From positions 1 through 40,802 of the forward strand of contig JAILIV010000036.1 of the NCBI GenBank assembly GCA_024695105.1: a DNA stretch of 40,802 bases, written 5' to 3'. This document shows positions 8,568 to 18,800 of the stretch, piece by piece (position 1 is the first letter of the stretch; each line of letters begins with the position of its first letter). The stretch comes from Bacilli bacterium. Its GTDB lineage: Bacteria; Bacillota_I; Bacilli_A; RFN20; CAG-826. The notes below the pieces were generated by a model. The model did no database searches and was not told the origin of the DNA. It worked only from the letters and a program-made list of their open reading frames with translations. The position numbers and the translations under genes were made by a program.

Positions 8568-9485
8568 ATGAGCCACCCCGCCCTCGCCTCTTTGGAAGAC
8601 ACCCTTTGGGACTTCGTCGCAGGCGAGGACTGCCCCACCTTCTTCGTCCACGGAAACGGCCTCTTGCTACAGGAGGCCTTTCTTTCTGCCCTGACCATCG
8701 CGCATCCCTTATTTGGACGGACTTGCTTCCGTATCGATCAGGAATATGCGGAAGCCTGGAAACCAATCGTCGAACGCTTCGACCTCGCTTCCAAGCAAAG
8801 CCTTGTCACGTTTGAGCTTGCCCCGCTGCAAGAAGAGGAGATACGTGACACGATTCTTCTGACCGACCAAGCCCTTTCCGAGAAAACGATGGCCGTCCCA
8901 AAAGCCATCATCCGCCTTGACGAAGGCGAGCAGGAAGAAGAGACGGAAGAGGAAATGGACGAAGATTACCGCGCCACCGTCGCGTTCATGTCCTTATACG
9001 GAAAAGGCATCGAAGGGTTTACTTTGCCCCAACCGCCCTACCATGTCTTTCCACGCGACTGGCATTACCTAGGGCCTTCGCGCAACATGGGCGCCTATGG
9101 CGTGCTGGAGGACGAGCTTCGACGCGGGCTTGAAAAAGACGATGGCACCTTATGCCCCCAAGAAAGCCACGAAGCGATCCTCAAGGCTTTGCGCGGAGAA
9201 CCAATATCCGGCCCGGCGTTCTATCATGCGCTCCGTAGCTGCTACCGTTCGCCTTGCCTACTTCGCGACATGGCCAGTTACCAGCATGACACCTGGGAGC
9301 TACGGACGCTTGCCTACCACCGCGACCCAACGAGCAAAACCTCCATGTTGGTCCCCTACCCCTTCTTGCTCCAAACCGAGTTAAAGAAAATGGAGGGGCT
9401 ATCGGATGAAGATGCCTTTGGCATGGACATCCTCTACAGCGATTTCCTCATCCCTTTGCTCCATTTACGAAGCTTGCTCTCGTAA
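8568..9485 (+). CDS. Hypothetical protein, translationally adjacent to clpP
   Basis: ATG 2 nt after clpP stop; continuous 305-aa ORF with acidic internal stretch EGEQEEETEEEMDED; no family recognised. Confidence 0.65.
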   Translation: MSHPALASLEDTLWDFVAGEDCPTFFVHGNGLLLQEAFLSALTIAHPLFGRTCFRIDQEYAEAWKPIVERFDLASKQSLVTFELAPLQEEEIRDTILLTDQALSEKTMAVPKAIIRLDEGEQEEETEEEMDEDYRATVAFMSLYGKGIEGFTLPQPPYHVFPRDWHYLGPSRNMGAYGVLEDELRRGLEKDDGTLCPQESHEAILKALRGEPISGPAFYHALRSCYRSPCLLRDMASYQHDTWELRTLAYHRDPTSKTSMLVPYPFLLQTELKKMEGLSDEDAFGMDILYSDFLIPLLHLRSLLS

Positions 9486-9606
9486 CGCCTTGAATCCCAA
9501 ACCCCCGCTTTTCGGCCTTTGGTAGCGGTATCATGGCCCGATTTCGTTGTCTTCTTCGCGCGCAATGGTACAATGCGCACAATTCGGATACGAAAAGGAG
9601 TTATTC

Positions 9607-10350
9607 ATGGACAAAGTTATCGGAATTTTGAAAAAGCCGGCCCGTTGGATTGTCTTTGGCGGATTGTGCGGCGTCAACCTCTTTGGGTTGCTCTACGCGA
9701 TTGGCTTCATGGCCAACTTCGGCAACGGCATTAATGTCATCGGTGCGTTGCTTTACATCGTGGTGCTCACCGGCCTTTGCGGCGCGACGGGCTATGCCAT
9801 CCTCACCAAGAAAGGCAACATCGCCAGCGCTTTGGGCAAGCTGCTCATCGGGTTCTACCTGGTTTCCTCTTTGCTTGGATTCATCGGCGGCTTGGGAAAC
9901 GACGCGGCGGGCGTCCTGCACTTCATCGCCCTTTTCTTCCTGCTTGCCACCTTTGGCGTCTGCCTGCTCAACATCGTTTTCCCCAAGTTCGCGCAGAACA
10001 AGATCCTAAAGATCGTCGCCTTTGGCGGCGTCGCGGCCTTCGTGCTTTTCGAGCTTGTCTCCTTGCTCATCGGCTTCGGTGGCGCAGGCGACTGGGGTGA
10101 CATGGCTTGGGTCATGGTCGTGGGAAACCTCGAAAGCATCGCCATGCTCCCCGCCTTGCTCTTTGGTTACCTGCTTCTTGCGGTCAACGAAGAGGACTTC
10201 AAGTTCCAGCGCGCCCCCAAGGCTCAACCCGAACAAAAGGAAGAAGAGCCGGTTGAGGAAGAGCCCGTAGGGGAAGAGCCTGCCGAGGAACCCACGGAAG
10301 AAAAACCCGCCGAGGAACCCAAAGCGGAGAATCCCGACGAAGGAAAATAA
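9607..10350 (+). CDS. Multi-TM membrane protein with E/P-rich C-terminal tail
   Basis: ATG 9607 preceded by AAAAGGAG; several hydrophobic helices then QKEEEPVEEEPVGEEPAEEPTEEKPAEEPKAE. Confidence 0.75.
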   Translation: MDKVIGILKKPARWIVFGGLCGVNLFGLLYAIGFMANFGNGINVIGALLYIVVLTGLCGATGYAILTKKGNIASALGKLLIGFYLVSSLLGFIGGLGNDAAGVLHFIALFFLLATFGVCLLNIVFPKFAQNKILKIVAFGGVAAFVLFELVSLLIGFGGAGDWGDMAWVMVVGNLESIAMLPALLFGYLLLAVNEEDFKFQRAPKAQPEQKEEEPVEEEPVGEEPAEEPTEEKPAEEPKAENPDEGK

Positions 10351-10367
10351 CCGTCTTCTTAAACAAA

Positions 10368-10396
10368 TGGGTCGGACATTACTCCGGCCCTTTTTT
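10368..10396 (+). terminator. Rho-independent terminator
   Basis: GGGTCGG...CCGGCCC followed by TTTTTT (one G.U pair). Confidence 0.7.
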
Positions 10397-11676
10397 CATT
10401 CTTCAAGAAGATCGGCGATAGATAACGTGATTGGCTCAGGGAAGGACGCTTTCCTTTCATTGCATAACGTCATCACGTGTCCTTCCAAAACGGTAGTTTG
10501 GATGAAATAGCTCTTTCCTTTGTAAACGCATTTCCCATCGGCGAAACGAGAGAAGCCAACCTTAGTGGGCGTGAGAATCCCCTCCCCTTCGCATTTGGCT
10601 AGGGCTTCCTTCGTGGTCCACGCCTTGGCAAAGCTTTCCTTATCCGTGACTTCCTTCGCCTCTTCTTCCGTGAAGGCATGGGGCACCGTGCCCATAGAGC
10701 AACGGGCAATCTCCTCGATATCCAACCCCACCTCATAAGGGGCAGCGTAAAGACCGATGTAATCCCCGCCGTGGGAAAGGCTAAAACAAGGACCACCTTC
10801 TACATATGGTTTCCCTGAAGCGATTAGTGATATGGGCTTGCCGCCCGTGGCTTTCCTTATAAGCAACGTCCCCACGGCGGACCGCGTTTTGTCTTCCAAA
10901 CGAACGTACCGCAACGCCTTTTCCTTTCGCTCCCCCGACAAGACGTCAAATAGACGTTTGGCTTCGGGTAACGCGTCAAATAGACGCACCAAATAAAGGC
11001 AGGGTTGGTTCTTCTTCCCCTTTCCAAGGGCCAATGCGCGAGAACGTTCTAGGCGACGAAGCAAATCATCGGGGTCGTTACGCCCATCCAAGATCATGCA
11101 CACCCAGCTCTTTTTGTTGAGATGGTATCCTGGAAAGACGGTTTTCATGTCCACGTCCTCTGGGTTTCCGCGGAACGCCACGATAGAGCAAACCCCTTCT
11201 TTCGGTTCCCCCACTTTTTCGTAAGGTACCTTCATGAACACCGCATACCATTTACGGTTGTCCTTCCGCCGAATGATTCCGTTTTCATCATCCCAGAGGT
11301 ATTCGATTCCTTCCCCATGATGAGAAAGAAAATGATCCATGAGCAAACCGAATTCCTTACCGACATGGGGCAAAAGGGAATAGCAGCGCTCGCAGATATC
11401 CTTTAAGCGTTCCTTCACCTCATCCCGAATGGAAATGAGGTATTCCCCATGCGCGGATGGCATTTTGTAAAGGTTGTATTCGTCACCCGTCTCATTATCG
11501 ATGAGCCGAGTGTCCATCGTTCCATCGAAATCGATGCTTACGTGCAACGAAAACGTTCCGCCCTGAATGGGAAATTCATGCACGTATGAATCGTTTTCCG
11601 AATGAAAACCATAATCCAGAAGGCGATCGAAAAGAGGTAATGCCCCTTGGATGATTCCTTCTTCGAACTCGGACAT
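10396..11676 (-). CDS. Fusion protein: MmcQ/YjbR-type domain + 4'-phosphopantetheinyl transferase (Sfp-like)
   Basis: N-terminal 'YLWDDENGIIRRKDNRKWYAVFMKVPYEKVG...PGYHLNKKSWVCMILDG' MmcQ/YjbR pattern; C-terminal 'EVGLDIEEIAR...FTEEEAKEVTDKESFAKAWTTKEALAKCEGEGI' PPTase pattern in one continuous frame. Confidence 0.8.
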   Translation of the reverse strand: MSEFEEGIIQGALPLFDRLLDYGFHSENDSYVHEFPIQGGTFSLHVSIDFDGTMDTRLIDNETGDEYNLYKMPSAHGEYLISIRDEVKERLKDICERCYSLLPHVGKEFGLLMDHFLSHHGEGIEYLWDDENGIIRRKDNRKWYAVFMKVPYEKVGEPKEGVCSIVAFRGNPEDVDMKTVFPGYHLNKKSWVCMILDGRNDPDDLLRRLERSRALALGKGKKNQPCLYLVRLFDALPEAKRLFDVLSGERKEKALRYVRLEDKTRSAVGTLLIRKATGGKPISLIASGKPYVEGGPCFSLSHGGDYIGLYAAPYEVGLDIEEIARCSMGTVPHAFTEEEAKEVTDKESFAKAWTTKEALAKCEGEGILTPTKVGFSRFADGKCVYKGKSYFIQTTVLEGHVMTLCNERKASFPEPITLSIADLLEE

Positions 11677-11803
11677 GACCCTATTTTACAACAGGCGAGT
11701 GCCTTCATCGAGAAAGACGTCTTCAATGAAGAAGAAAATAGTGGCGCGTTTTATCCAAAAGAGTAGAATATCCCCGCTAGCGAGAAGAATTCCCGCTTCG
11801 CGT

Positions 11804-11891
11804 GGCCCCCTGGTGGAATTGGTAGACGCGGTGGACTCAAAATCCACTGTCTGATGAGGACGTGCCGGTTCGAGTCCGGCGGGGGCCACCA
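11804..11891 (+). tRNA. tRNA-Leu (CAA)
   Basis: Acceptor GGCCCCC/GGGGGCC, anticodon arm GTGGA-CTCAAAA-TCCAC, long variable arm, T arm GCCGG-TTCGAGT-CCGGC, encoded CCA. Confidence 0.95.
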
Positions 11892-11898
11892 TAATTAG

Positions 11899-11930
11899 AA
11901 AAAAACGGATCCGTCATTCGGATCCTTTTT
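11899..11930. terminator. Bidirectional Rho-independent terminator
   Basis: AAAAAAACGGATCCG-TCATT-CGGATCCTTTTT: A-tract and T-tract flank a perfect 7-bp stem; sits after tRNA-Leu (+) and at the 3' end of the ECF gene (-). Confidence 0.8.
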
Positions 11931-12492
11931 CTTCGTTCTTCTTCGCCGCCGGGGGCAATAGGAAGGCGATGGCCCGATGAAGGGGCAATACCAATATGGC
12001 CACCAACACGGCGGTCACTTGGCTCGTCAGGAAACGGATGCCCGTCTGAAGCCACGTGTAATGGACGGGATAGCCCATGATGAGACCATCCAGGTAAAGA
12101 AGCCCCGTGTCCAAACCAGAGATGAACAACGCCGTTCCTAGAACGGTGATGAAATAGATGACTTTGTGCTTGGTGATATGGTCCCCTTTGCGAGCAAAGG
12201 CCAGGGCGACCAGCCCAATGATAAGTCCACGGATCGCGGGCGGAAGGATCCACAAAGGCGTCGTCGGCGTTAATCCATATCCCGAAAACAGGATTTGGTT
12301 GAGGAATTCGCCGATGAGCCCAATCGTCACGGCTTCCCATGGGGATAAGGCCACCGCGGCCAACACGATGACCAACGAACCTAAACCGATTTCAAGAAAG
12401 GTACCGATGCGAAACCGGAGTAACCCAAACACCAAAAACAGACCAATGAGCACGCCGTTAAGGGTAATCCTCTGAAGATTCTGATTTCCCAT
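11914..12492 (-). CDS. folT: ECF transporter S component, FolT-like (folate)
   Basis: Hydrophobic ECF S-component pattern (TLNGVLIGLFLVFGLLRFRIGTFLEIGLGSLVIVLAAVALSPWEAVTIGLIGEFLNQILF), preceded by a THF riboswitch. Confidence 0.85.
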   Translation of the reverse strand: MGNQNLQRITLNGVLIGLFLVFGLLRFRIGTFLEIGLGSLVIVLAAVALSPWEAVTIGLIGEFLNQILFSGYGLTPTTPLWILPPAIRGLIIGLVALAFARKGDHITKHKVIYFITVLGTALFISGLDTGLLYLDGLIMGYPVHYTWLQTGIRFLTSQVTAVLVAILVLPLHRAIAFLLPPAAKKNEEKGSE

Positions 12493-12555
12493 AAAGAAAA
12501 CCTCCTTTTCGTTTTCTTAAAGGGAGGCAAAAGGCGTTCACGTCCCGTTTATCCC

Positions 12556-12648
12556 TAAGCGGCTGCGACGATGCACCGCGAGAATATCTCTCTTCGTCCG
12601 CGGGCGACCTCCCATCCCGTGGCACTTGACGCGCATCGTCTACTCTTA
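12556..12648 (-). ncRNA. Tetrahydrofolate (THF) riboswitch
   Basis: Minus strand UAAGAGUAGACGAUGCGCGUCAAGUGCCACGGGAUGGGAGGUCGCCCGCGGACGAAG...GCGGUGCAUCGUCGCAGCCGCUUA matches the THF riboswitch conserved blocks (GAGUAGA, CGCGUyAAGUG, GGGAUGG.A..UCG, GCGGUG...GCA.CCGCU). Confidence 0.92.
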
Positions 12649-12760
12649 GGCGGAACTTCCGCCAAGGCAATTGTACCCCAAAACCGCCCCGTTTCCACCA
12701 TGGCTATACCCCATGGCTCTTCAAACGGGCACGAAAGTTCTCTAACATAGAGAAAACCTT

Positions 12761-14728
12761 ATGGCGGAAAAGAAAAAGAAGATCCCATTCGTTTCCAAGT
12801 TGACCAACGCCATCTTTTCCCGTCGGGGCGTGGTCATCAACGGCATCCTTGGCCTTGGGCTCTTCGCGTGGATTCTGGCGCTTTTGATCATACCTGCGCG
12901 CGTATGTGGCGACCCTGGGGCTTATGGGGATCCGCAATTCATCGCCCTGCGGGAGAAAACGCTCCAAGAAGGAACCCGCGGCGGCCCCAACAATTCGGGG
13001 CTCAGCGGCGACGATACCTCACGATGGTTGGACGTCAATGTCAACGGAAGCGATTATTTCTTCCTCGTATGGAGTCCCTCCGTCCTTTCCCACTACTTTG
13101 AGATTTCCACCTCCGTGGTTCTTGCGGAAAACGTAAATGCGATCGCCGCCTTTTCTAACGAGCTGATCCTTCCAACGTCGGACGAGCTTGCGCAGGGGAT
13201 GGTCTTCGAAGGGACCGCCGAGCTTGCAAACGCGAAAGGATATCCTCTATTTTGGGACAAAGGAATCTACGCCTCTACCAAAGCACGCAGCAAAATCGAC
13301 GATAAGTTGCGGGAATATCCCGATACTACTTTGGAAAACCCCAAAGACTCGAGTATGGACGATGCGACGTTCCAAGGTTACGCCGACCAAGCCCTCGCCC
13401 TCCGCTCCAAACTCCTCCAAGACATTCCCGACGTGCTACGCCAACTAGGCGCGACCGAGCCAAGCACCCTTCTTTCCGGGGCGGTGCGCATCCAACAAAC
13501 GATCGTGGACGTCCTAGGTCTCCCCGCGCAGTCCATCTTGCTTTCCGTGCCCTGTGGGCCACTTCTATGCCTATTCGCCGTCGGATGGGTGCGCTTGCTT
13601 ATGGAAGACAAGCGACATCGCTTGGTGTCCCGTGGCGAATTGCCGCCCATTCGACGCGCCGAGCTTTATCCCTGCGCCATCATCGAGCCAGATCCCCCAG
13701 AAGTCGTCGAAGAACCCAAGGAGCCCATCGTCTCCGAACGGCAAAAAGCCTATGAGCGATTCATTGAGCGCACCAAACTCCGCCCTATCTTCGGGGAATG
13801 GTTCTTCCGCGCCCTCGGCCTGCTTTTGATCGCAATCGGCGTCACGTTGACCTTCTTCGCCACCAAAGCCGCCAGCGGGATATACGGGGATGCGGGATAT
13901 GCCTTTGCCTCCGGGGCGGAATGGTATGAGACCATCGAGCAGGCAGGACGGTTCATCTTGGTCATCGGCATCATCGGGGTGACCTGCGAAACCCACCGCA
14001 ACCTCAAATTCTCCTCCGCGGTCTTCTTCTCGCTCGCCTTCATCTATTACCTGACCGCAAACTCCATCTTGCTTTTCATCGACTACTCCATGCCGATGGA
14101 ATCCTCCAGCGGCTTCAGCCTAGGGTCGGTGATCAGCAACCTTTTGCCCGGGAACATCTTCCTTGGCATCGGCCTATTCGCCTTCATTGGGTTCTTCCTT
14201 TTCTCCAACCCGCCCAAATGGTTCATCAACCGAACCGCGTTCCGCGCGCTTTCCGCCATCCCCACCGCCATAGCCATCTTGTCCATCGTCTTCTCCGCGC
14301 TTTTCCGCGCAGGGGTCTACACGCCAAACTATTGGATCAAAAACATCCTCTTCATCCGTGACTTCGACGCGATCTTCATCGGGGTATCCTATGAGTTCGT
14401 CATCTTCTTCCACCGCAGACACATGATCCGGAAATACGGCGAGGAAGGCATCGATGAGCGCATCGCCCAGCCCTCCCACCAATTCCTGAAGAACCTCATC
14501 CTTTGCGGGCTGATCGTCGCGTTCACCATCTTCTTCTATTCCGTCACCGGGGATTGGAAGAAGAACCTCGACCTCCCCAAACACACGTTCATCTATTTTC
14601 TGATCCCCTTGTTCCTTTTCTACAAGCCCGCGGGCGTCAACCACAATAACAAACTCGACATCCTCTATTACGGCCTATATTTCCTCGGCATGCTTTTGCC
14701 AAAGATTCTCAATTTGATCGTCTCGTGA
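12761..14728 (+). CDS. Large multi-TM membrane protein, uncharacterised
   Basis: 655-aa ORF; TM at N-terminus, long extracytoplasmic-like region, then about 8 hydrophobic segments; no family recognised. Confidence 0.65.
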   Translation: MAEKKKKIPFVSKLTNAIFSRRGVVINGILGLGLFAWILALLIIPARVCGDPGAYGDPQFIALREKTLQEGTRGGPNNSGLSGDDTSRWLDVNVNGSDYFFLVWSPSVLSHYFEISTSVVLAENVNAIAAFSNELILPTSDELAQGMVFEGTAELANAKGYPLFWDKGIYASTKARSKIDDKLREYPDTTLENPKDSSMDDATFQGYADQALALRSKLLQDIPDVLRQLGATEPSTLLSGAVRIQQTIVDVLGLPAQSILLSVPCGPLLCLFAVGWVRLLMEDKRHRLVSRGELPPIRRAELYPCAIIEPDPPEVVEEPKEPIVSERQKAYERFIERTKLRPIFGEWFFRALGLLLIAIGVTLTFFATKAASGIYGDAGYAFASGAEWYETIEQAGRFILVIGIIGVTCETHRNLKFSSAVFFSLAFIYYLTANSILLFIDYSMPMESSSGFSLGSVISNLLPGNIFLGIGLFAFIGFFLFSNPPKWFINRTAFRALSAIPTAIAILSIVFSALFRAGVYTPNYWIKNILFIRDFDAIFIGVSYEFVIFFHRRHMIRKYGEEGIDERIAQPSHQFLKNLILCGLIVAFTIFFYSVTGDWKKNLDLPKHTFIYFLIPLFLFYKPAGVNHNNKLDILYYGLYFLGMLLPKILNLIVS

Positions 14729-14767
14729 CCTAGAGTTTTCCCTTCGGGATAGTAAACTTATAGGACC

Positions 14768-15898
14768 ATGAGGTTTTTGCATTTAGCCGATTTGCACCTC
14801 GGCAAGAAAATCAACGACTATTCCCTCAAGGATGACCAGCGCCACGCCTTGCTTCAGGCCCTTGATTTGGCCAAGAAGGAAAAGGTGGACGCCGTCATCG
14901 TCGCGGGGGACGTGTATGACTCGAGCCTCCCCACCGCCGAGGCGACCGAGTTCTACGACTGGTTTTTAACCTCGTTCCATGCCTTAGGGGTGCCGTTATT
15001 AATGATTTCGGGCAACCACGACTCCCCCGAGCGCCTCGCGGTGGGATCTTCGTTGCTGAAGGCCGCCAACGTGCATATCGTCACCAAGGTCGAAGATAGC
15101 CTTTCCCCCATCACAATCAACGGCGTCGACTTCTATTTGCTCCCCCATTTCCGCCCCAGCGAAGTCAACCGTGCCTTCGGGACAGACGCGCGCAGCTTTG
15201 AATCCGCGATGAAGGAAGTCCTTTCCCGCATCGAAACCCAAGAAGGGAAGCCAAGCGTTTTAATCACGCACCAAGCTATCTTGCCCGTGGGACTAACCAT
15301 TGAGAGCTCGGGTTCAGAGACCGCTTTGGACGTCGACGTTAACGGTGCCGTCGGGGGAAGCGAGACGATCGACGTAAAACTATTCGAACGTTTCACCTAT
15401 TTGGCGTTAGGCCACATCCATAAAGCCCAAAACGTCGGAAAAAACGCCCGCTATCCTGGGGCGTTACTCAAATACCACATCAAAGAGGCCAACGCGAAAC
15501 GCTCGTTCACCGTCGTGGATATCGAAGGCACGTCCTTCTCCATCCGCGAATTCCCGATTCAACTGATACGTGACGTCGTGGTTTTGGAAGGGACGCTAGA
15601 GGAAGTACTTGCCATGCCAGGGAACGAGGACAACTTCGTCCACGTCCGCCTCACCGACGAGGAATTTGTGGACTCCCCCTTTGCCAAACTAAAGGCCCGT
15701 TACCCCTATTGCTTAGGGCTGGAGTACCCCCATGCAAAACCCGCCTCCGCCGACGTGGTGGAATTCGAAAACGTCGAGGAGATGGATAAGGCGGAACTAT
15801 TCCAGAAGTTCTTTGAGCAGTTCGGTTCCGGGGAGTTAGACACGCAACAGAAAGAACTCGTGAAACGCCTATTAGACGAAGCGGAGGGAAAGGCATGA
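14768..15898 (+). CDS. sbcD: Exonuclease SbcCD, subunit D (Mre11-type nuclease)
   Basis: MRFLHLADLHLGKKINDYSL, VIVAGDVYDSSLPTAEA, MISGNHDSPERL, LALGHIHKAQ. Confidence 0.95.
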   Translation: MRFLHLADLHLGKKINDYSLKDDQRHALLQALDLAKKEKVDAVIVAGDVYDSSLPTAEATEFYDWFLTSFHALGVPLLMISGNHDSPERLAVGSSLLKAANVHIVTKVEDSLSPITINGVDFYLLPHFRPSEVNRAFGTDARSFESAMKEVLSRIETQEGKPSVLITHQAILPVGLTIESSGSETALDVDVNGAVGGSETIDVKLFERFTYLALGHIHKAQNVGKNARYPGALLKYHIKEANAKRSFTVVDIEGTSFSIREFPIQLIRDVVVLEGTLEEVLAMPGNEDNFVHVRLTDEEFVDSPFAKLKARYPYCLGLEYPHAKPASADVVEFENVEEMDKAELFQKFFEQFGSGELDTQQKELVKRLLDEAEGKA

Positions 15899-18800
15899 GA
15901 CCCTTAACGCTGACCATGCAGGCCTTTGGGCCCTACAAAGGAAACGTCGTCATCGACTTCGCCCTTTTGGGCGATGGCATCTATTTGATCCATGGGGACA
16001 CCGGCTCGGGGAAAACAAGCATCTTCGACGCCATCTGCTTTGCCTTGTATGGGCAAAACAGCGATCCCAAAAGGCCCAACGAATCCATCCGCTCCCAATA
16101 TTCCGACAGCGAAACCAAGACCTACGTGACGCTAGTTTTCTCTAGCAACGGCAAAACCTACACCGTCACCCGTTCCCCCGCCCAGCGCATCAAAGGGCGA
16201 AGAAGAGGAAAGAGTGAGGATGGTCTCATCGACGTCGGGGCGGAAGTCTCCTTTTCAGGCGAGGGGCTAGAGAAGACGTACACCAATGTATCCGAGGCCA
16301 ATGCCAAAATCGTGGAAATCGTAGGCTTGCAGTTAAACCAGTTCCGCCAAACCACGATGATCGCGCAAGGTAAGTTCCGTGAACTGGTGGAAGCCGACAC
16401 CAAGCAACGCCAGTCCTTGTTCCGCTCCATCATGGAGTCCGGGCCGATCCAAACCTTCTGCGAACGCATCGCGGAAGAATCCAAGGGCCTACAAACGCAA
16501 ATCGAGAAAGACAACGCCCTCATCACGCAACAGGCAAAGAGTTACCAAACGGAAGACATCGCGCTGCAAGAAGAGTTAAAGTCCGCCAACGTCCACGAAA
16601 TATTGATCACCCTTCTTCCAAAGCTACGTGCAGACCTCCTCGCCATGAAAGAGAAGGAACGCGTTTTGGAACAGGCGTCCCTTAATGCCAAAAAGCAAGC
16701 CAATCAAGCATCCTTGGAACGCGAAAAAACGGAACGGGGCAACGCAAACCGCCAGCTTTATGAGGAAAACCACAAAAGGCTCGAGGCGCTTGTTTCCAGC
16801 CAAAAGGACATGGAGGAACTTTCCCTTCTTTTGTCGCGGCAAGAAAAGGCCGAGAAGGCGTTAGAACGCTTCCGCTTATGGGAAGGCGTAGCCAAGCGCA
16901 TCGCAAACCTTCGAAAGGAATTAGGGGAACTCCAAGAATCCCATCGCCTCAACCAAGAGGCTTATGAGCAGGAGAAGGCCCTATTTGAAACGATTCCGCA
17001 GCTTAATGCCCAAATCGAACGCTTTGCCCAACAGGAAGCCGAACTTCTCCGCAAGAAGGCTGAAGCTGCCCGGCTTGCCGCTTTGCGAAAATCCATCCCT
17101 TCTTTGGACGATGCCCTTCAGACAGCGGAAAAATCGCTCAATGGCCTGCAAAGCGAAAAAGAAACCCTTTTGAAACAAGAACGGGAATTGCGGGAAAAAC
17201 ACGCTCAAAGCACCTGGGCCAAAGACCTTGCCTCCAACCAAGCTCGCAAAGCGAACCTTCAAGAAGACCAGCGTGTACTTGGTTCTTTGGAGGCGCAACA
17301 AGGCCACATCGCCCAAGCCGAGAAAGCCTATGCCCAAGCGCAAAACCTCTTGAATGAAGGAATGGAAAACCTATCCAGCGCCCGACAAAAATACGATTCC
17401 ATTTACCACGCGTTCATCCTTGCCTCAGCGGGTCGCCTCGCCGAAGGCTTAGACGAAGGGCAGCCTTGCCCGGTATGTGGCTCAACCCACCACCCACACC
17501 TCGCGAAGAAAGAGGAAGGCGACGCCAGCGAAGCAAGCGTCCAGCAAGCCAAAGAGGCAGTCGAAATCCTCAACAAGGAAATCCAAGGACTCGCAGGCAA
17601 AGAAAACGCGGCCAAAACGGCCTTGGAGGAAAAGAAGGGCTCGTTCCTTCATGCCTTGAAAGAACGCTTTAATATCGACCTGCCATATGGGGAAGCCCAA
17701 GCGGAACTCACGCGCCTACAGGAAATCAATCGCGATGACCTTCGCATCACGCAAGAGCGAATCGAATCCGCCATGCAAGCCAAAGAGGCAGAAGAGAAAG
17801 ACCTAAAGGAAGCCGATCGTTTGCGGAAACAAGCGGAAGATAAAGACGGGCAACGGACGCGACTCGAGGCTAAGAAAAACGAGGCCGCGACCTCTTTGTC
17901 CATCACCAAACAGCAAATTAAGGAATTGGAAACGAAGTTAGAATCCAGCGACGAGAAAACGCTGGAGGCCCAAGCAAAGCAAGCCCACGACCAAGCGGAA
18001 TCTTTACGCAAAAAGCGAGGGGCCATCCAAGACGAGCATACCCGCCTCCATGGTTTGTGCTCGCAAGAAGAAGCCAAGATCGAGGCAAACACCAAAGCCG
18101 CCACACAAGCCGCCGAAGAGGAAAAGAAGGCCCAAGAGGAACTATCCAAGGCTTTAAGCGACGGCGCGTTTGCTAGCGCGGAGCAAGCGAAAGAGGCCAT
18201 CAAGTTTGACGCGGTCGCTTTCGCGCAAAGGAAAACCGAGCACGACCAATGGAAGATTGCCCTGCGGGCCGCGAAAGAAAACGAGAACGCGTATGTCGCA
18301 AAAGGTTTCGACCAATGCGTGCGCACCGACGTTGAGCCGCTCAAACAACGCGAAGCGGAATGCGCGCAAGCCTATGGCAACGCCCTAAGCGCTTCTTCCG
18401 CCTTCTCCACCACCCTAAGGCAAAACGAACGGGTCTTGTCCGATTTGGACCAAATCATCGTGAAGAAAGAAGAAGCCATCGCATGGGCCGATAAGGTCGA
18501 TATGCTCAATCGCGTGGCCAATGGCAAGCTTAGTGGCCAGCACTTCAACTTCGAGGTGTTCTACCAACGTCAAATCTTCCTCAAGGTCATCCAACGCGCC
18601 AGCGCCAAACTCCAGCAAATCAGCAATGGCCAATTCTCCCTTGTCAGTCGGAGTCTAGACTCCGCCAAAGGGACGGGGCAAGTTGGCTTGGACATCGACG
18701 TCTTCGACGCCCAGACGGGGCAAAACCGCGACATCGCCTCCCTTTCGGGCGGTGAGAAGTTCAAAGCCGCCTTGGCCTTATCCCTAAGTTTCTCGGAAGT

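Noticed and set aside
8107-8766. 219-aa minus-strand ORF opposite clpP
   Set aside because: Antisense to conserved ClpP; no independent evidence
11686-11892. Minus-strand ORF MVAPAGLEPARPHQTVDFESTASTNSTRGPREAG
   Set aside because: Known spurious translation of a tRNA-Leu gene
17649-18344. 231-aa Ser/Ala-rich minus-strand ORF inside sbcC
   Set aside because: Antisense of the SbcC coiled-coil; composition (Ser/Ala/Phe-rich) expected from complementing Glu/Lys/Gln codons
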